Notes: a model not told the origin generated them from the sequence alone. Numbered from the stretch's first letter, positions 47,396 through 60,158 are shown. The stretch: DNA of 64,000 nucleotides from Daucus carota subsp. sativus (GCF_001625215.2 NC_030382.2:47395364-47459363), one strand, 5' to 3'. Numbers and translations are program-made.

Positions 47396-48756
47396 AAATT
47401 GAATAAAGCTTAAGATAGCAAAATGCCCATATATAGCTGTAGACTGTAGTGAACCAAATGTTTCCAGACTAGCATTACACACATGTCAGTAAACCTAGTA
47501 TCCGCGTATGTGCTGTAGTGTGATGAAAACCTGGACCAAGGACAAGGTGTTTCCTTGTAGTTGTTGCTTAGAGGGATGGAGCTATGGGATTGCACTATAA
47601 GCGGTCTAAAGCAACACAGAGATGCAGATCCTTAAAATTTAGAATCAAGGGTGGGCTACATTGCAACTCTGATGCAATATGATCCAATAAGAATCCTGAA
47701 CGTCTGGATATGCATAACAGTATAAGGTCTAATTTTTGGTTAAAATTCAACAAACATTTCGTCAAAGACTATGCATAAGAACTGATGTGTAGGATATTTA
47801 ACAAAATTATATTTTTGTTTCAGTTTGAAACCAACTTGCTAGAATTCACCCTTTCATCTTCAAACATATCAGTTTTCACAGATCTTCGCAATTGTTGGCT
47901 AAACTAAATATTCTGCATTGAGCAAAGAGCACGACCCTGTGGCTCTTGACAAATTTTGAATATCTGATTCATGTATCCAAATAGTTTTTAGGTGGAATTG
48001 GTAATCTGTAATCCAGTTCTGCAAGCTGTCCAGTGTCATACAGGAGAAATAAAAATGAATTTACTTAATTCCATGCTCAAACAAATATATCTTTCAACAA
48101 ACATTCATCCTTAAGCTTAACAAGGAATGAGAGATATAGAGGAAATTCAACCCTCGGCTTATTGCATATTCCAGACTCTGAACTTGTTATGCCTTGGCAT
48201 TCAAACGGATTCATGGTTTAGAATGTGAAAACACTTGGCTGGTCCAAATGATTTACGAATTTTCTGCAAAAAAGTAGGCTGGTAAGCAGAAGGAAAGGTG
48301 TCGACCTAATCATCTCTTTATTTTCATCGAATAATACTCCCTTCCATGCTTTATCAATTGTTGCTATCATCAGCTCTTAGCCTCATAAATTTCCATGCGA
48401 AGAAAAAAGGAAAGGAAACGTGATTTCTCCTATTAGATAGCCCAACAGCATTACACCAAACAGATACATATCCACACACTTTTTTTTTTGTCCGTCAGGG
48501 TCTACATACACGTAGATGAATTGTATCGAATACAATAGCTGCCACAAGAGAATTCTTTCATTCAAGAAAGTTTATTTTCTAACTGAAGGTCATGCAAAAT
48601 GGCCCCAGAAGCTTAGAAAATAAGACTTAATGATTGAAAAGATAAACCCCTCTTCTATTCTTCCAAAGAATCCTGAAAAAGAAACAAAATAAAACAAAAC
48701 ATAAATCAATACAAGAAAATCATATATGTTTATATATATAGGCCAACATTCAAGAG

Positions 48757-49098
48757 AGGGACTCCTTATATGGAGTTATATAGCGCGCCACTATAAATCA
48801 TCAATTTTATTATAAATTCTGTTATAGAATACATATAAAACGTGATTCTAATATAAAATACTATAAAATAAATTTATTTTAAGTAATTTAACACTTAAAA
48901 TTTGATTAAAAAAATATATTTTCGAAACTGATTCTACAACAGAATAATTCTAGATGATTATTATTCTGTTATAGAATCATGTTGAGATATTGCATAATTT
49001 TAGATAATCTTTGGAATAAAAAAATTGTATAACTTCTAGAATATATATTATGTATATATTTATAATGGTGTGCTACGTAACTCTATATAAGAGGGTAT
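48757..49098. mobile_element. MITE of about 340 bp, class undetermined
   Basis: Left gggactccttatatggagtt, then atatagcgcgccactataaa, and right, reverse complemented, taccctcttatatagagtta, then cgtagcacaccattataaa, form inverted repeats of about 40 bp. Internal ttctgttatagaat occurs twice. Confidence 0.7.
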
Positions 49099-49326
49099 GC
49101 TGTGGAGTGATACCCATATATATATATATAAACTTAATTAATGTAAAAAGTAATAAATTTAATAAAGCCATAAAAGAAAAAAATGAATATAATAAAATAG
49201 AGGAAGTAAAATAATGAAAAATAATAATAAATAAAAAGAAAACTAACCAAAGGGGATTCCTTTGGTTAGATACATAAACCTTAATTATTTAATCGAGTAT
49301 TAAAATAATAGACATTAAAACATAAT

Positions 49327-49361
49327 CATATATCATATATATATATATATATATATATAAT
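49327..49361. repeat. (AT)n microsatellite
   Basis: An uninterrupted AT/TA run of about 30 bp within tatcatatatatat..., likely length-variable. Confidence 0.85.
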
Positions 49362-50549
49362 ATACCATCAAAATGGTAACATAAGCCATAAAAATGGCAC
49401 ACAATCAGGAAATTAAAAGCCATTAAAGGCACAATAATGTCATCAATAATGACCCCCAATAAATGGTACTAAATATTCATAAAAAATATTTATCCTGCAA
49501 GAAATTTGAAAGATCGGAGTTACCCATAAAATCAGCCCATTAGATATAAAACATCTAAAAAACGATAAATCATGAAATTTATTACCTAAACATACAAATT
49601 AGAATCCTACCAATTTAAACCAATTGATATTTAAAACATAACAAAACAATAAACTATTTGTACATTCAACTAAAAACAATTTTAAAAACTAAAATTTAAA
49701 ATGAAGAAGATCAAACACACACTAAACACATTCACTAATCAAAAATTACCAAGAACACAAAGAACACATAGTGGAAAATTAAAACAAAACCCCGTTCTCG
49801 ACTAATTTTGTGGTCGACCACAACAAATCCGGCCAAGATAAAACAAGTTAAAATATATAGGCCACTAAACTCAACAAAATTCATAACCTAATCCGAACAA
49901 ATTTCAACGAAATCATAAAAGAATCCGATCACCTAAAAAACCTTATACTATCGGAAGAGAAGAGAAACAAACATGCACTAATATAGATCTACTATCATAA
50001 AAAATACAAAAACCACCAAAACAAACGAAAACACACAACAAACATCGAAAAAAGACGTATCTTTTAAATAGACGGAGAAATGGATTACAAATAAAATAAA
50101 AGAATGATGTTACCGAATTATAAAATAAAATCCATAAATCATCATCAGATCGGAATTCTGACGAGAGTGGAGATCGGAGCCTGAAGACAAAACTCAACCT
50201 CCGTTTATTCTCGAACATAGAATATTGAGCGCAGGGTCCCGAGCATAACTTTCTCCTTGGAAAAAAGATCTGGACCAGAGGCAAATTCTACCCCAATTCC
50301 AGGACTCGAACGTAACACTCGTTTAGGAGATATATCCACACACTTTGATTGTATTAAAACATTGTACAGCAATCTCTGTGCCCCAACAGGTAATATCAAG
50401 GTACTGAATTAGTTACCAAAATATGTCTGTGTAATTTATCGAAGGGTTTGCTAGTGTGATGATGCTAAGCGATGTATTTAGCTTGTCTACACGACGTGTC
50501 CATTATTAGTAATAAGTACTTTATCGGTCCAAAGCACCCTTTAGTAAAA

Positions 50550-50733
50550 CGGTTTTTCTATGGTGTGCCTACATGAGTGCGGAAAATTTTATGCTTAGAT
50601 CATTTTGATTAGCTCCTTTCTCTTGATAATGATGGACCCCCTGCAAATACACCAACCACACCAATCAAAATCTTCCAATTACAAAAATTTCTGCGCTTAG
50701 CATGTGCCCATGAGCACACACTAGACAAACCGT
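50550..50733. mobile_element. Small hAT-like MITE, copy 3 (184 bp)
   Basis: Begins cggtttttctatggtgtgcc and ends cactagacaaaccgt, flanked by tagtaaaa (50542-50549) and taataaaa (50734-50741), an 8-bp duplication with one mismatch. Shares cttagcatgtgcccat with the copy at 11233. Confidence 0.85.
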
Positions 50734-51841
50734 TAATAAAATTAAGCATATTAAAAACAAAGGTTAAGTACTTGGTTTCTTTGTCCAGCCCGAATTAAAT
50801 TGATTTATTTGTATATATGTGGTGGTCAAATTGTATTCAAATGGTATTGTTTGGTGAAACATTCAAAATTTTGCTTTTGAAAAAGAGAAATGAGACACGT
50901 ATTTTAGATTATTTGTTTTTCTTCAATGGACATGTAAACGGGGACGGAGTAGTAGTCAATAATATATAGTGCTTAATGCTTAGCATGTGTACATAACACA
51001 TCATGCAAAAGTCGTTTCTCGCGATTAAGAGTACTAATTGTAAGGGGACAGGGGACCAACAATTATATATTCCTTTTATTTTATATGATATTTTATTTTT
51101 GATATGTGGATTTAGCTACTTTAATGACATAATTATAATTTTTATTTTTAAATAAAAATATATAATTAATACATTAATTTACAAATACTAACTTAAAAAT
51201 ATAAAATCAACGCAAATTAACAAAGTGTAGTATAGTAAACACAGGAAGGACAACAATTTGGTCTAATTTTGTATGGAAAAGCATATTTAATGGTGTTATC
51301 TAAAAAAATTGATATACATTATTTCAGGTTGTTATAAATAAATATAATTTTTTTATGATAATAAATAATTTGAAATTTTGTTATAGATTTTCAGATATTC
51401 GCCAAATAAAATTTTATAAAATTGATTAAACTTTTTTAGACAACGAGAATTTATAATTATAGTGGAGAATTTTTTTATTTTTTTTCAATTTCATCCGTTC
51501 TGGGCTGATGATGAATAATCATTGTGCAGATTTTGTTTGTCTCGTGGATTGAATTGCGACGTATTCTAATTTCAAGCTGCTTCATAGACTTTAACCAATA
51601 ACCAGCGCTCCGCGCACAGACTTTGATCATTTATTAATTGTTTTGTTGTTATTTGACAAATAAATTTAATAAATAACAGTATTTTAATTTTCAAATATAT
51701 CTAAGTTTAAATTTTCAAATAAAATGAAAAATTTATGTTAGATATAATTTTGCAATACTTAAGTTTATTATATATCAATGACACTAATGTGAAATTATAC
51801 ATAAAACTAAATATTATACGTCAAAACTGAACATCATATTA

Positions 51842-52294
51842 CTTCCTTCGTCTTTTTTAGATTTTCCATTCTTTACGGAAAAAAATAAAATAATTATAAT
51901 AGTTTATAATATTGGTCAACATGCATTTTAAATTTTAGATAAAAATTCTCAGATTTTTACATCTGTTATTTAAAAATATATATAAATAAAACATTATTTT
52001 ATCTAAATTTTAGTTTTTTTTTTGTATATTACTCCCTCCGTCTTTTTTTAATTGTCCACTTTTGATGAAAAAAATAAAATAATCATAATAATTTATAATA
52101 TTGGTCAACATGGATTTCAAATTTTAGATAAAAGATTCTCAGAAATTTACATCTGTTAACTAAAAATATATATAAATAAAACAATATTTTCTCTAAGTTG
52201 TATAGTTTAATAAAAAAAGTTAAATGTATGAAACAAATCTCTTTGGATCGATAGAATCTCATCACAACTCCTTGGATAAAGTGGGAGGAAGAAT
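51842..52294. mobile_element. Two Stowaway-like elements head to tail
   Basis: A diverged copy starts at 51842 (cttccttcgtc) and a better one at 52032 (ctccctccgtc); they match for about 170 bp (ataatttataatattggtca and onward). Only the second retains a right end (gtgggaggaag near 52281). Either the second inserted into or replaced the end of the first, or a partial tandem duplication occurred. Confidence 0.7.
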
Positions 52295-52333
52295 ATTGGT
52301 CCTAGTAAACTTATCTACAACCTAGTATAAGTA

Positions 52334-52453
52334 CACGTGTCCGAATATAATATTTCCTCCACTATATTTTCAGAATCTGTTCCCTTTTAGAAGTATTTTG
52401 TTTTAGATAAACACGCGGCCACCAGCCCACTAGCGTGTTTCGGCGGACACGTG
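52334..52453. promoter_or_regulatory. Pair of G-box/ABRE-like sites
   Basis: cacgtg occurs at 52334-52339 (tacacgtgtccg) and 52448-52453 (gacacgtgtcgg), the same acacgtgtc decamer-like core 114 bp apart, about 1.2 kb upstream of the CDF start. G-boxes bind bZIP and bHLH factors; target gene unproven. Confidence 0.4.
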
Positions 52454-53633
52454 TCGGCTCCAAGTGAGCTGGTTTGTAATGAACGCAGGTGAATTAGTGA
52501 GAACGCTTTTGTGCGTAGGACCCATATTATATTTGCTTATCTGGCAGCCGACATGTACTTGCAATGTCTCTCAGTTTAGACTTTAGTTATACGTATAATC
52601 CTGTTCAGCAGCCGCCTCTCTCGGCCTCTAATCAGTAATCACATCATATATCTGTGAGGTTTAGCTTGATGCTAAGCCTCATCATAAATACATGGTAAAG
52701 AAATTGTTTTCATGCAGACTCGGCCTAACATGTATTTCAAAGAAAAATAAAAATTCGTATTGAAATTACTAATAAAAATTACTAATAACAAATGAACATT
52801 GATAAAAAATTTAAATTTACTTGCATCCTAAGTATTGTTACGGTAATGTTCATCCAAGTCTTATAAAAAATATAAGGTGTGTGACGGTACTCTTTTTAAC
52901 ATATTTAACATATTTTTAGATATAATATAAAAATTAATATTTTTATTTAAGGTTGATATACAAAAAATATGTGACAGATTCTCATTAAAATCGAAAAATC
53001 TTAATATATTACTCAAAAAAGATCCTCATCATGATCACATCTAAAATGTTAGTAGTAAAATATTAAAGATCCTCATTATGTTATTTTTCTAACATTCATG
53101 GTTTTCTCAAAAGCAAAGCAACTGATTACAGTAAAAAGTAAGTGGTGAATATTCATACGCGCATCATAATCATTTATCATTTAAACCTATCATGTTTATG
53201 TATTCTTCTTTTTTTTGAGTAATGTTTATGTATTCTTCTTAAAAATTGATAAATCCTAACGAGAAGCCGATGGGATTAGCCTAACACGAAGTGTAGGAGC
53301 CTTTGGAAGTCGATAAAGTAAAAAAGAAGAAGAGAAAACAAGAGCCACTAGTAAGGAAAAGGGGAGAATCAAAAAATGAAAGCACAAAAACTGATAAAGA
53401 AAACAAGATTTGCAGAAAAGGAGCCAATACAGAGTTTTGTGGCTTAAAATCCCTCCACCTTTGCTGAGATGTCATGTCTCTCCCACCACTTCCTCCTATT
53501 TCTTTTGCCTACTACTACTGCTCTGTCGCAACTGCAAACCAAACTAACAATTACAAGAAGCTCCCCTGAGACAGAAAAAAAAAAAACAATCTTTTCTTCC
53601 TTTGATTTTCTTGACAAACAGATCAAGAAAGAC

Positions 53634-55979
53634 ATGTCAGAAGTTAAGGACCCTAGTATCAAGTTGTTTGGCAAAACCATTCAAAGGTTTGATGCTCTTC
53701 TGCATCATGATAAGCTCATCTCCTCTTCTAAGGTACTAATTGCTTTGTATTTCTTCATTCTTCACTCTGCAGTTACATGCAATTCACTCGCGGTAACAAA
53801 CTGTGCATTAGACCTCTCTTGAATTTCTGGTATCAGCCCAATTATCAGGGGCCGCAGCTTTTTAATGAGACATCTTTGTTGCATGATACCGCTGTTTTAT
53901 TTTGTTGGTGTGAAGGTTGGATTTGGGACCAGCTCATTTGCTTGTCATTCAGGACAGCCTCATGTTTTGTAGGGAAACATTGAATATATTCATGTCAAGT
54001 TCATGGTCATTTCTTACCATTAAAGAATAATCTTTTAACAAATTTAAGGGTCTTGCCATAAGATGCTAATTTTCTGATCATGTTGAAGATTCTGAGAATT
54101 ATACCAATATTCCTGATCCTGATCATCAATATTGATTGCTTTTAAGTTCTATTTTATGCATGAGCAATCTGATTTTAATACTAAAACTTTGTTTCCCCTT
54201 TCGAATCAGCACTTCTAGATATTCTGGTTTTAGTCTTTTCATAGATTAATTTTATCTGTCGCCTACTATCAAATATAATTTCAAGTCATGCTATGGTAGA
54301 TCTTAATGCTCCGTAGGTCATTTATAGACAACTCATAAGTTCAATTTGGCTTTTTACTATACCGATCCTTCTGACAATTCAATATCCCCCCAATTTCTAA
54401 TAAATATGACAGCTTAGCCACCAGGCTCTTGGAGGAATTGATATAGTATACATACATTAAAACATAAGAAGTCCTTGTAGAGTTGCCTTGGTTAGGATAT
54501 GAATATCTTACTTGTATCATTTCTGTTAATTACTATTGTGTTTTCTCCGAAAGTGTTAGTATTAAGCCATAATTCATTATACACTAATATATCAGATGTT
54601 TGCTTTAACACTGACTTACACACGTACTCATTCAGGATCCAATTCAAAATACTCCAATTCATTTAGACGGAAAGTTCATGAAAACTAAAGAACAAGGTGA
54701 ATGTATTGAATTGATAGACGAGGACCCCAGAACACCTGATAGTTCTGCAGAAGAGTTGATAGGCCAGGAAACATCATCAGGTATGACTGAAGATCCTAAA
54801 ATACCCAACGACAACAAAGAAACCGTTTCACTTGAAACAGATAATAAAGAAGATCAAAGTGACTTGAGCAACTCTGATGGAAAGACACTGAAAAAGCCTG
54901 ACAAATTACTCCCTTGTCCCCGATGCAACAGCATGGACACAAAATTCTGTTACTACAACAATTACAATATTAGCCAGCCTCGCCATTTCTGCAAAGGCTG
55001 TCACAGGTACTGGACAGCTGGAGGTACAATGAGAAACGTGCCTGTTGGTTCTGGTCGTCGCAAGAGCAAAAGCTCCACGGCTTCACTTTATCGTCATATA
55101 TTGACTTCAGATGCAGTCCAAGTAGCTAGGGCTGAAGCTGCAAATAGGATCAACCATCCCACTGCCAGCGTCCTAACGTTTGGCTCAGAACCGCCACTCT
55201 GTGAATCCATGGCCTCTTCATTGTTCCTTGCCAATAAATCACAAAACTGTGTCAAAATCGGATTTAACAGTGACAAGCAACAAACTCCAGTAACTTATAG
55301 AAATGGAGAAAATGCAGATGATTATTCCTGTGGATCTTCTAGCACAGTTCCCAATCCAATCGAGAAGGGATTTAGTGGTGGTCCGGAATCAGTACTACCA
55401 ACCACTGTGCAGGGATCACCTGTCCATGTACCTTGCTTTCCTATGCCTCCTTGGCCATATCCATGGAATAATGCTGTTCAATGGAGGCCTCAGACACCAC
55501 CTACTACTGGTCCTTCAGTATATCCTGTATCTTTCTATCCACCGCCGCCCTACTGGGGTTGCATGGTACCAAATTCTTGGAACATGCCATATCCATCTCA
55601 ACAACCATCATCACCAAACCACCCTGCCCTTAGGTCCAGTCCCAATTCGCTTACACTGGGAAAACATTCCAGGGATGGAGGCATGTTACGACCATCACAG
55701 CCAGGAATGGGAGATCCCTTGAACAAAAAGGATCCAATAAGACGCTTGCTGGTTCCCAAGACCTTAAGGATTAATCAATCAATTGGAGCTGCTCAAAGCT
55801 CTAAATGGCCAACCTTAGGAATCAAGACTGGAAATACTGATTCAGGCACTGGGGCTAGCCTGACTAATGCCTTCTTGCCTAGAGCCACCAAGAAGAATCA
55901 CATAATGGAAACATCTCAGGTATTGCAAGCAAACCCTGCAGCCATGACTCGGTCATCTAACTTCCATGAGACCACATAA
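53634..55979 (+). CDS. Cycling Dof factor (CDF) transcription factor
   Basis: Two exons, 53634-53732 and 54636-55979, with a 903-bp intron; 1443 nt, 480 residues. The N terminus [16 protein letters not shown] is the conserved CDF start. The Dof zinc finger is C127-x2-C130-x21-C152-x2-C155 ([19 protein letters not shown] ... [20 protein letters not shown]). Late motifs MPPWPYPWN and [13 protein letters not shown], then [10 protein letters not shown], match the C-terminal regions by which CDFs contact FKF1/GI. CDFs repress CONSTANS-type genes in the morning and influence flowering, nitrogen and stress responses. An in-frame ATG at 53469 would add 55 residues, but the conserved start is at 53634. 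Closest Arabidopsis relative by context may be CDF5 (At1g69570), which I recall next to PHL8; the pairing with the MYB-CC gene here supports this. Confidence 0.94.
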
Positions 55980-58683
55980 ACAAAACTGATTGTTCATGTA
56001 TGAGTTTTTCGACGACAACATTGATGGATCGTACTGGTGTTAGATATTTTTAAAGGCTTACCACCAAAGTGCTTTTTAACCCTTTTCTTTACTTGGTCAT
56101 AAATCACACTCAGATTAATATCTGGAGACGATCTGGCAGTGCTCTAATCTGGAGATAGTGCCATATCTGATATGTGAATTAGCTGCTCCTCTTGCATTAG
56201 ATTCTCAACTTGTATAAGTTACTTTTTCTCCTTAGTTGCCAGAAAAGGTTGATGCAGATAGATAGATAATGGAAGATAAAAGGAATAAAGGTAGGGAAGA
56301 AACAAAGAGATTCTTGTTGTACCACTGAGCAAATGCAGTTGAATAATTATAAATCGAATTTGGTTCTTCATATGATCTTATAGTAGATATGTCTGTCAAT
56401 GTTAAAACTTTTGAATTGCCGAGCTGGTGTTCACTTCTTGAACTTGACTTACGGTGCAAGGATGATGTTAGTCAAGCAGATCAAGTGCTGATGAATGATG
56501 AAGACTAACATATGAATTCACAAATCAGAAGCAACTAATTCTGTATGCTTATCTTTTTATAACTCCTTTAGTATGTCAACCAAGTTATATTCAACTCAGT
56601 GTGGCCAAAGTGTGATCTTTATATGTATGTTAGTATGTATACTGTTAAAAGTTAAGAACAAGTAAAAATGAGCATGAATAACACAAAACACTACAACCTC
56701 AAATTGCTTTAAAAGTGATCTGCAGTGGATGGTGATGAACAAGTGAATGTGAAGATGGACTATTGATAGAGTAGCTAAAAGTAATGTTCCAATGCTGGAA
56801 AATGAAACAAGGGAAAGGTTGCAAAATTGTAGTATGTCTTATCAAGAACTCAAATGAAACATCAGTGGTTGTCTATGAACAAATTATTTTTTTCATATGG
56901 ATAGGATAACATAATAATGGTTAGTCATGTCAATTGTCAAACCAGATTATCAATTTAGGGGTCTTCAATCTTTATTCTTTATTGTGGAGATTAGAATGTC
57001 ACAAAAGGCCAACCACCTTTCTCTTTTGGAAAGAAGGATCCATACTGCAAGTGCAAATTAAAAGTTGGAAGATAAAGACATGAGAATAAAGTATGATATT
57101 TCCCACTTTTTGCTTTCTATTTTTCATTGGTTGATTTTAGAATCTAGCTTATTAGAATCTTGAGATACAAACACCTCCACACAAGTTTTGGGTTTTAGGG
57201 AATAGTTGATGGTATCTTTTCTTGTATAAATACTTATGATTACAGACAAATCCTAGCTGATATAATCAGCCATTATCCTTATAATTCAGCTTGTCAAATA
57301 GAAAGGCCACTCAAACTTGAACAGAAGATGAGTTGGGATAGGACCCAGCCCATGTGATCACTTTGAAGGCTTTCTTTTTCTCATCTTTTTCTTGAATAGG
57401 ATTACTTGATCAAAATATTATGCATTAGGTTATTTGCCAGATTATTCCAAGGATGAGAATCAAGCGCCTCATGCTGTCTTGCATTTGTTGAGAACAGTCC
57501 CCCTCAGTCAAGAATGGATCATGGGCGCTCATTTTTGGAGCAATTTGTGCCTTTATGTCTATATTATATTATATTGTGAGAAAATTGGGGGTGGTGGAGA
57601 GTCGGACTTGAGACATTTGCCAAACTTGAGCTCTGATACCATATTGAGAACTCATCCATCTAAAATTTTAAAGTGTTAGAAGAAGTCCCCAATTAGATTT
57701 TATGTTATATTTTAACAGCATCAAGCAAATATGTTGGGGACACAGATGGTTGATGATGCCTCAAGTTCATCTCCGGTGCTTTATCCGAAGAACAAAGCAA
57801 CAACCATAAATTGTTAAGAAATATGATGACGTAATATGTAATATCGAGTTCCATTATTTTATTGCTTCGATATTTTTACAATTAATTTATGTTACATGAG
57901 ATAATCGCAAAATCGGACGCATGTAGTGAATCCATAAATGAGATAGAATTACCTAGCTAGTGTTCTTTACTTCCAAACACAAATAAATGGATTTTTTGAG
58001 TGAGAATGGATGTTATACATACTAGTATTTTTGCCCGCTTCGCATGGTTAATGTATGATAAATTTCTAATTTTAAATTTTATTTGTTTATAGAAATCAGT
58101 TATTTTTTAAACAAATTATAAATGATGTATTGATTGTTGTTTACGGGCACATTGATCATAGTTAAATCTTTTAAAAAAACTTTTTGGTGTAAATTTGCGA
58201 ATGTAATATTGAAAATATAATTATTTTTAAAATTTTATAATGGGAATTAAAGTTTGAAATAGGTCATCCAGAAAATATTGATATATAGATCGGGGGCAAT
58301 AATTTTCCACAGCACTATTATGTTATATGCCCAATTCATGTTTTTTAAAATATTTGAAAGCAATCACATTATTATCATCCATTTGAGCCCATAATTTATA
58401 CAGGTCCTTTTTATCTCATAATGGGCCTCTCATGTGAACATGGGCTTCTCAGTTGTTAACCCTTTCGAAGACCGAAGAACACAATATTCTTCGTCTACAT
58501 CATTCATTCTAGGGTTATCTCTAACAGTCGCTGAAGACAACATTCTCCTTCATTCTATCTATTTAAATTGCCTACAGGGAAATGAGGTTAGACTTGCTCT
58601 GTACTTTACTATACTATGTTCAATTTGTTATATCTTTTGCGGCTTGTAATTTGTTTCTTCGTTCTTCTGTTATGTGCAGATCT
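55980..58683. other. Intergenic region between CDF and the B3 cluster
   Basis: CDF 3' flank, then AT-rich DNA without a recognised gene. It includes an LTR fossil near 57580-57720. Around 58018-58045 actagtatttttgcccgctt, then cgcatgg, resembles a transposon terminus style but no second end was found. The leader of the first B3 gene, with a probable 5' UTR intron (donor near 58588, acceptor gtgcag at 58680), is at the end. Confidence 0.55.
57580..57720 (-). mobile_element. Fossil LTR retrotransposon fragment (PBS and LTR end)
   Basis: gctctgatacca at 57630-57641 is the reverse complement of the initiator-Met-tRNA primer binding site, so the LTR end lies to its right and the internal region to its left. 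Nothing coding is recognisable. Old and broken; limits approximate. Confidence 0.55.
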
Positions 58684-60158
58684 ATGGATTGTATCGGTCT
58701 TGTAGCTGATAAGTTCTGCATTCTACTAACGCGTGAAGACACTGTGGCTAATAAATTGGTAAAATATCACTATGACGGTATTAAAGCTTTTTAATTTTTG
58801 TTGGGTTTTGCTTTTTTATGATATTGAATGTATTGTTTATAATGTTACAGAATGTTCCCATTAAATTCTGCTCAAAGTACAGTAATTTGTTACATGATGA
58901 AATGGAACTCCAATTGCGTAATGGCTATATCTTACCTGTTCAAATTGATTTAGTGAGTTCAGAAATGATGGGCCTTCTCTGTTTTTTCAAGCATTTTGAC
59001 TTGAAAGGTGGGGAGTATATGATTTTTGAGTACTTTGGACGTTTTAAGTTCAATGTTTATATAATTGGTAGTGATGGTTCGGAGATTCGATACCCGGAAA
59101 TGAACAATTGTCTACCTGCAATAGGTTAGTATGTCATATGTATAAAGTTTTAGAATTCTGTTATTCCTATAATTATTACCTAGACTAACAATTAGAGGCT
59201 ATATTCATGTAATTTATAGTTACAATAGGCGATGGTGGTTGGCGTTTTGTCAAATTTCGTGTTGAGGGTGATGGGGTCATCGATGAAATTGTAAGTTACG
59301 TTCATTCATTAATGGACCTTTATTAGAAACTGTACTAATATATGTATGTTTTGTTGAATTTAGGATCCTCCTGTTGGGTTCATTGAGCGTTGTGGTTTTG
59401 CTTTGCCTGATCGTATAATATTTGTTTTGAGTAATGGAAAGAAGTTTGCTGGTTCATATAATCGTGAGTCTGGCTGTTTCAGTGGTTTGAGTTCTATGTT
59501 TCGTATATTAGGAATAGAGAATTTGAAAGGTGTGAGCAAGTTCTTATTTACTTATGATGGGACAGAAGTTGTTTCAATCTGTGCATTTGATTCAGAAAAC
59601 TATGAGATTGTGTTCCCAGGAACACCCCTTGATTTTGGTAATGAAAATCAGAATTTAGAGATGACCTCTTTTATAATAATTTTACTTTCAAATGACCACA
59701 GAATTTACATACCTTCAATTGTTGTTTTATGCAGATGCTGATGGTTATGATCCTATAATTGGCAAATTTTTCAGGGTGACGGCGGAAAGTAAGCATATGT
59801 TTGACGACTCCTTCCGAGTTGTAAGTAATAGCCGTCTTGTACAATGTTTAGTAACACAATTTACGGCAACCAATTTGGGAACTGATTGTTTTCTGTCCAG
59901 GACATTTCTAATGAGTTTGATGACCTGTGTTTGGAGTGGCCGGCCTGCCATTGTATTAATGTATATTCTGGTAGTGCATGTTGGAGGCTTCTAATACGCC
60001 GAAGGGAAGACTCCCATTGTTCCACAATTGTAGATGGTTGGCAAAAGTTTCGTGATGATCTGGGGCTGAAAATTGGCCATGTTTGTGTATTCCAATGCCC
60101 TTACAAATCTTATGACCAGTTTAGGATTCGAGTTTGGATGAATAATGAAGACTACTAA
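58684..60158 (+). CDS. REM-type B3 domain protein, tandem copy 1
   Basis: Six exons: 58684-58758, 58851-59124, 59220-59290, 59364-59637, 59735-59820, 59901-60158; 1038 nt, 345 residues, all GT-AG and in phase. Three B3-like regions are seen: one starting about residue 28 (FCSKYSNLLHDEMELQLRNG ... FNVYIIGSDGSEIRYP), a middle one (RCGFALPDRIIFVLSNGKKF ... DSENYEIVFPGTP) and a C-terminal one (WRLLIRRREDSH ... DGWQKFRDDLGLKIGHVCVF). This layout is that of the REM subfamily of plant B3 DNA-binding proteins, many of which act in reproductive meristems. Exon lengths and phases match the next gene nearly exactly. Confidence 0.88.

Larger units (their letters stand above)
41529..53633. other. Twelve-kilobase gene-poor, repeat-rich interval
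   Basis: No stretch here combines a sizeable ORF, splice logic and recognisable protein sequence. Apart from listed repeats I see AT-rich single-copy-like DNA (42500-45050), a possible repeat terminus near 45055 (gggaaaaatatcaaattggt) without a partner, a poly-AT tract (49330-49361), and an unassigned region at 49940-50400 whose minus strand is open for 113 and 64 codons but matches nothing I know. The last kilobase may hold CDF promoter sequence. Confidence 0.55.

Noticed and set aside
50205-50399. tRNA or tRNA-derived SINE suggested by gttcgagtcctgg on the minus strand
   Set aside because: No matching A box at the right distance, no cloverleaf and no poly-A tail or target duplication could be found.
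55303-55722. 139-codon ORF in another frame of the CDF gene
   Set aside because: Out-of-frame shadow; the Dof finger and C-terminal CDF motifs are in the chosen frame.
58018-58045. Helitron terminus near actagtatttttgcccgctt
   Set aside because: Only one end-like motif; no terminal hairpin plus CTRR on the other side and no A/T insertion site could be demonstrated.
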